Source: Novosphingobium taihuense
GTDB taxonomy: Bacteria > Pseudomonadota > Alphaproteobacteria > Sphingomonadales > Sphingomonadaceae
Length of the DNA stretch: 40,643 nt
Assembly: GCF_007830315.1 (NCBI RefSeq)
Contig: NZ_VLKJ01000018.1
Coordinates: 1 to 40,643 of the forward strand
Direction of reading: 5' to 3'
Every line of letters starts with the position of its first letter. Position 1 is the stretch's first letter. The translations under genes and the position numbers were made by a program. This document shows positions 39,323 to 40,643 of this stretch, piece after piece. Under the pieces are notes generated by a model that did not search any database, was not told where the DNA came from, and saw only the letters and a program-made list of their open reading frames with translations.

Positions 39323-40078
39323 TCAGGCCTGAATCAGCGTGACCTTGGCCACCTCATCCAGCACCATCTGCGCGTGTTCCTTCCGGCAGATGAGCAGATC
39401 GGGCATGTAGGTATCGGCCTGGTTATAGACGAGCGGGCTGCCGTCGATGCGGCTGCAGTGCAGGCCGTGCGCCAATGCAACGGCAACCGGCGCGCACGAA
39501 TCCCATTCGAACTGGCCTCCGGAATGCAGGTAGAGATCGGCATCGCCGAGGATGACCGCCATGGCCTTGGCGCCTGCGCTACCCATCGGGACCAGTTCCG
39601 CACCGATAGCTTCGGCCACGGCCACCGCTTCGTGCGCGGGGCGGGTGCGGCTGACGACCATGCGCAGGGTTGCCGGTGCATGTGGCACCTCGCGCGGCTG
39701 GTCGGTGCGCAGGACGAGGCCTGCGCCGTCATTCGCTCCGGGCAAGGCAACTGCGCCTATGCTCGCCACGCCATCTATGGCGAGTCCAACGTGCACCGCC
39801 CAGTCCGCCCGTGCCTCACCGTACTCGCGCGTGCCGTCGACCGGGTCGACGATCCACGTGCGGGCGAACTGCAGGCGGTCGAGGTTGTCCTTCTCCTCTT
39901 CCGACAGCAATCCGTCCTCGGGCCGCTGTTCGCGCAGGGCATGGACAAGGAACTGGTTGGCCGTGGCATCTCCAGCCTTGCCCAGTTTCTTGAGGCTGAG
40001 CATTCCGCTCTCCCGAACAGTCAGAAGGAGCTTTCCGGCCACTTCTGCCAGATGGGCGGCGAGTTCTGCGTCATTCAT
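39323..40078 (-). CDS. cysQ: 3'(2'),5'-bisphosphate nucleotidase CysQ
   Basis: This 251-residue inositol-monophosphatase-fold enzyme hydrolyses PAP to AMP, clearing the by-product of PAPS reduction and sulfotransfer. Metal-binding motifs: EEEKD (about 60-64) and DPVDGTREY (the DPxDGT signature), then the C-terminal WDSCAPVAVALAHGL. I chose ATG 40078 because GGGAGAGGA lies about nine bases upstream; an ATG at 40102 overlapping the cysC stop is possible. It follows cysC with a 23-base gap, which is a usual sulfate-assimilation arrangement. It would also serve the sulfotransferase encoded at 35356. Confidence 0.92.
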   Translation of the reverse strand: MNDAELAAHLAEVAGKLLLTVRESGMLSLKKLGKAGDATANQFLVHALREQRPEDGLLSEEEKDNLDRLQFARTWIVDPVDGTREYGEARADWAVHVGLAIDGVASIGAVALPGANDGAGLVLRTDQPREVPHAPATLRMVVSRTRPAHEAVAVAEAIGAELVPMGSAGAKAMAVILGDADLYLHSGGQFEWDSCAPVAVALAHGLHCSRIDGSPLVYNQADTYMPDLLICRKEHAQMVLDEVAKVTLIQA

Positions 40079-40101
40079 GCGTTTGTCCTCTCCCGCCGTC
40101 A

Positions 40102-40643
40102 TCAGATCGTTGGCGCCCAACCGAGAAGGGCGTTGACGATGCGTTCGGCGGCATTTTCGGGTGATTCCGTGGTGGTGTCTACGCGGAAGTCCGGGTTTTC
40201 GGGGGCTTCGTAGGGGCTGTCGATCCCGGTGAAGTTCTTGAGCTGGCCCGAACGCGCCTTCTTGTAGAGGCCCTTCACGTCGCGTGCTTCGGCCACTTCC
40301 AGCGGCGTGTCGACGAAGATCTCGACGAACTCGCCTTCGGCCATGAGCGAGCGCACCATCTCGCGCTCGGCGCGGAAGGGGCTGATGAAGGCGGTCAGCA
40401 CGATCAGGCCGGCGTCGGTCATCAGGCGCGCCACTTCGCCGACGCGGCGGATGTTCTCGATGCGGTCGGCCTCGGTGAAGCCCAGGTCCTTGTTGAGACC
40501 ATGGCGCACGTTGTCGCCATCAAGCAGGAAGGTGTGCTTGCCCACGGCGTGCAGGCGCTTCTCGACCATGTTGGCGATGGTCGACTTGCCCGAGCCGGAG
40601 AGGCCGGTGAACCACAGCACCTTGGGCTTCTGCTGCTTGAGCG
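40102..40643 (-). CDS. cysC: APS kinase CysC (5' end outside the window; possibly CysNC)
   Basis: This enzyme phosphorylates adenosine 5'-phosphosulfate to PAPS. The visible part begins LKQQKPKVLWFTGLSGSGKS, with Walker A loop GLSGSGKST, then LLDGDNVRHGLNKDLGF, the RxENIRRVGEVA helix, FISPFRAERE, FVDTPLEVAEARDVKGLYKK and SPYEAPENPD. These are standard APS-kinase motifs. The reading frame is open to the window edge upstream of the kinase domain (KQQKPKVLWF), as it would be in a fused CysN-CysC protein, so the gene may be cysNC; this cannot be decided here. The stop is 23 bases before cysQ. This housekeeping pair marks the end of the catabolic region. Confidence 0.93.
   Translation of the reverse strand, partial: LKQQKPKVLWFTGLSGSGKSTIANMVEKRLHAVGKHTFLLDGDNVRHGLNKDLGFTEADRIENIRRVGEVARLMTDAGLIVLTAFISPFRAEREMVRSLMAEGEFVEIFVDTPLEVAEARDVKGLYKKARSGQLKNFTGIDSPYEAPENPDFRVDTTTESPENAAERIVNALLGWAPTI

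Noticed and set aside
1..40643. tRNA, rRNA, CRISPR arrays, riboswitches, phage or conjugation genes
   Set aside because: I looked for these by eye and found no cloverleaf-like, repeat-spacer or phage-like pattern; no integrase or attachment-site duplication is apparent.

Overview
The window looks like the chromosome of an alphaproteobacterial sphingomonad, most likely Novosphingobium, Sphingobium or a relative. This is inferred from protein style: P450cam-type cytochromes, many orphan Rieske and GMC oxidases, high-GC wobble positions and an IS870-type insertion sequence. No rRNA or marker gene confirms the genus. Almost the whole window is one large catabolic region for a hydrophobic, probably alicyclic (terpenoid- or steroid-like) carboxylic substrate. 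It ends in housekeeping sulfate-assimilation genes.

Layout. (1) 1-1215: an IS5-family, IS870-like element with a frameshifted transposase and a small zinc-ribbon membrane-protein gene between its ends. (2) 1473-19260, all on the minus strand: a long oxidative block. It holds a ketosteroid-dehydrogenase-like flavoprotein, three cytochromes P450, a TetR regulator, a GMC oxidoreductase, a glutathione transferase, two SDRs, a Rieske oxygenase, a hotdog thioesterase, a zinc-free MDR reductase, an MFS exporter with an extra C-terminal domain, a SnoaL-like protein and an Old Yellow Enzyme. (3) 19386-28866: CoA-ester chemistry. It holds a class III CoA-transferase, a FadJ-type bifunctional enzyme, a quinone-oxidoreductase-like MDR, an adjacent pair of acyl-CoA dehydrogenases, two unusual crotonases and an IclR regulator. 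(4) 28912-38471: a GntR/HutC regulator, an EPHX1-type epoxide hydrolase, an unrecognised 353-residue protein, an SDR, a zinc MDR, a DUF1214-like protein, a PAPS-type sulfotransferase, and a DUF35/SCPx-thiolase-like pair that resembles the steroid side-chain aldolase ChsH2(DUF35)-Ltp2. (5) 38567-40643: a free-standing E2 acyltransferase catalytic domain, cysQ and the 3' part of cysC (or cysNC).

How the genes may work together (inference). P450s and the Rieske enzyme hydroxylate the substrate. GMC, SDR and MDR enzymes oxidise the alcohols. The KstD-like enzyme and the OYE remove or add hydrogen next to a ketone. The CoA-transferase makes the thioester. The acyl-CoA dehydrogenase pair, crotonases and FadJ carry out beta-oxidation, and the DUF35/thiolase-like pair cleaves by retro-aldol chemistry rather than thiolysis. 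No acyl-CoA ligase, no Cys-type thiolase, no ferredoxin or ferredoxin reductase and no aromatic ring-cleavage gene is present, so the pathway must use enzymes encoded elsewhere.

The points I would follow first are: the DUF35 protein that has lost all zinc-ribbon cysteines beside an aldolase-like thiolase fold; a crotonase lacking both catalytic glutamates; an orphan E2 domain with Asp-to-Asn in the HxxxDG motif; a shared 22-bp palindromic motif upstream of a P450 and the Rieske gene; and the IS whose stop codon is supplied by its target site.
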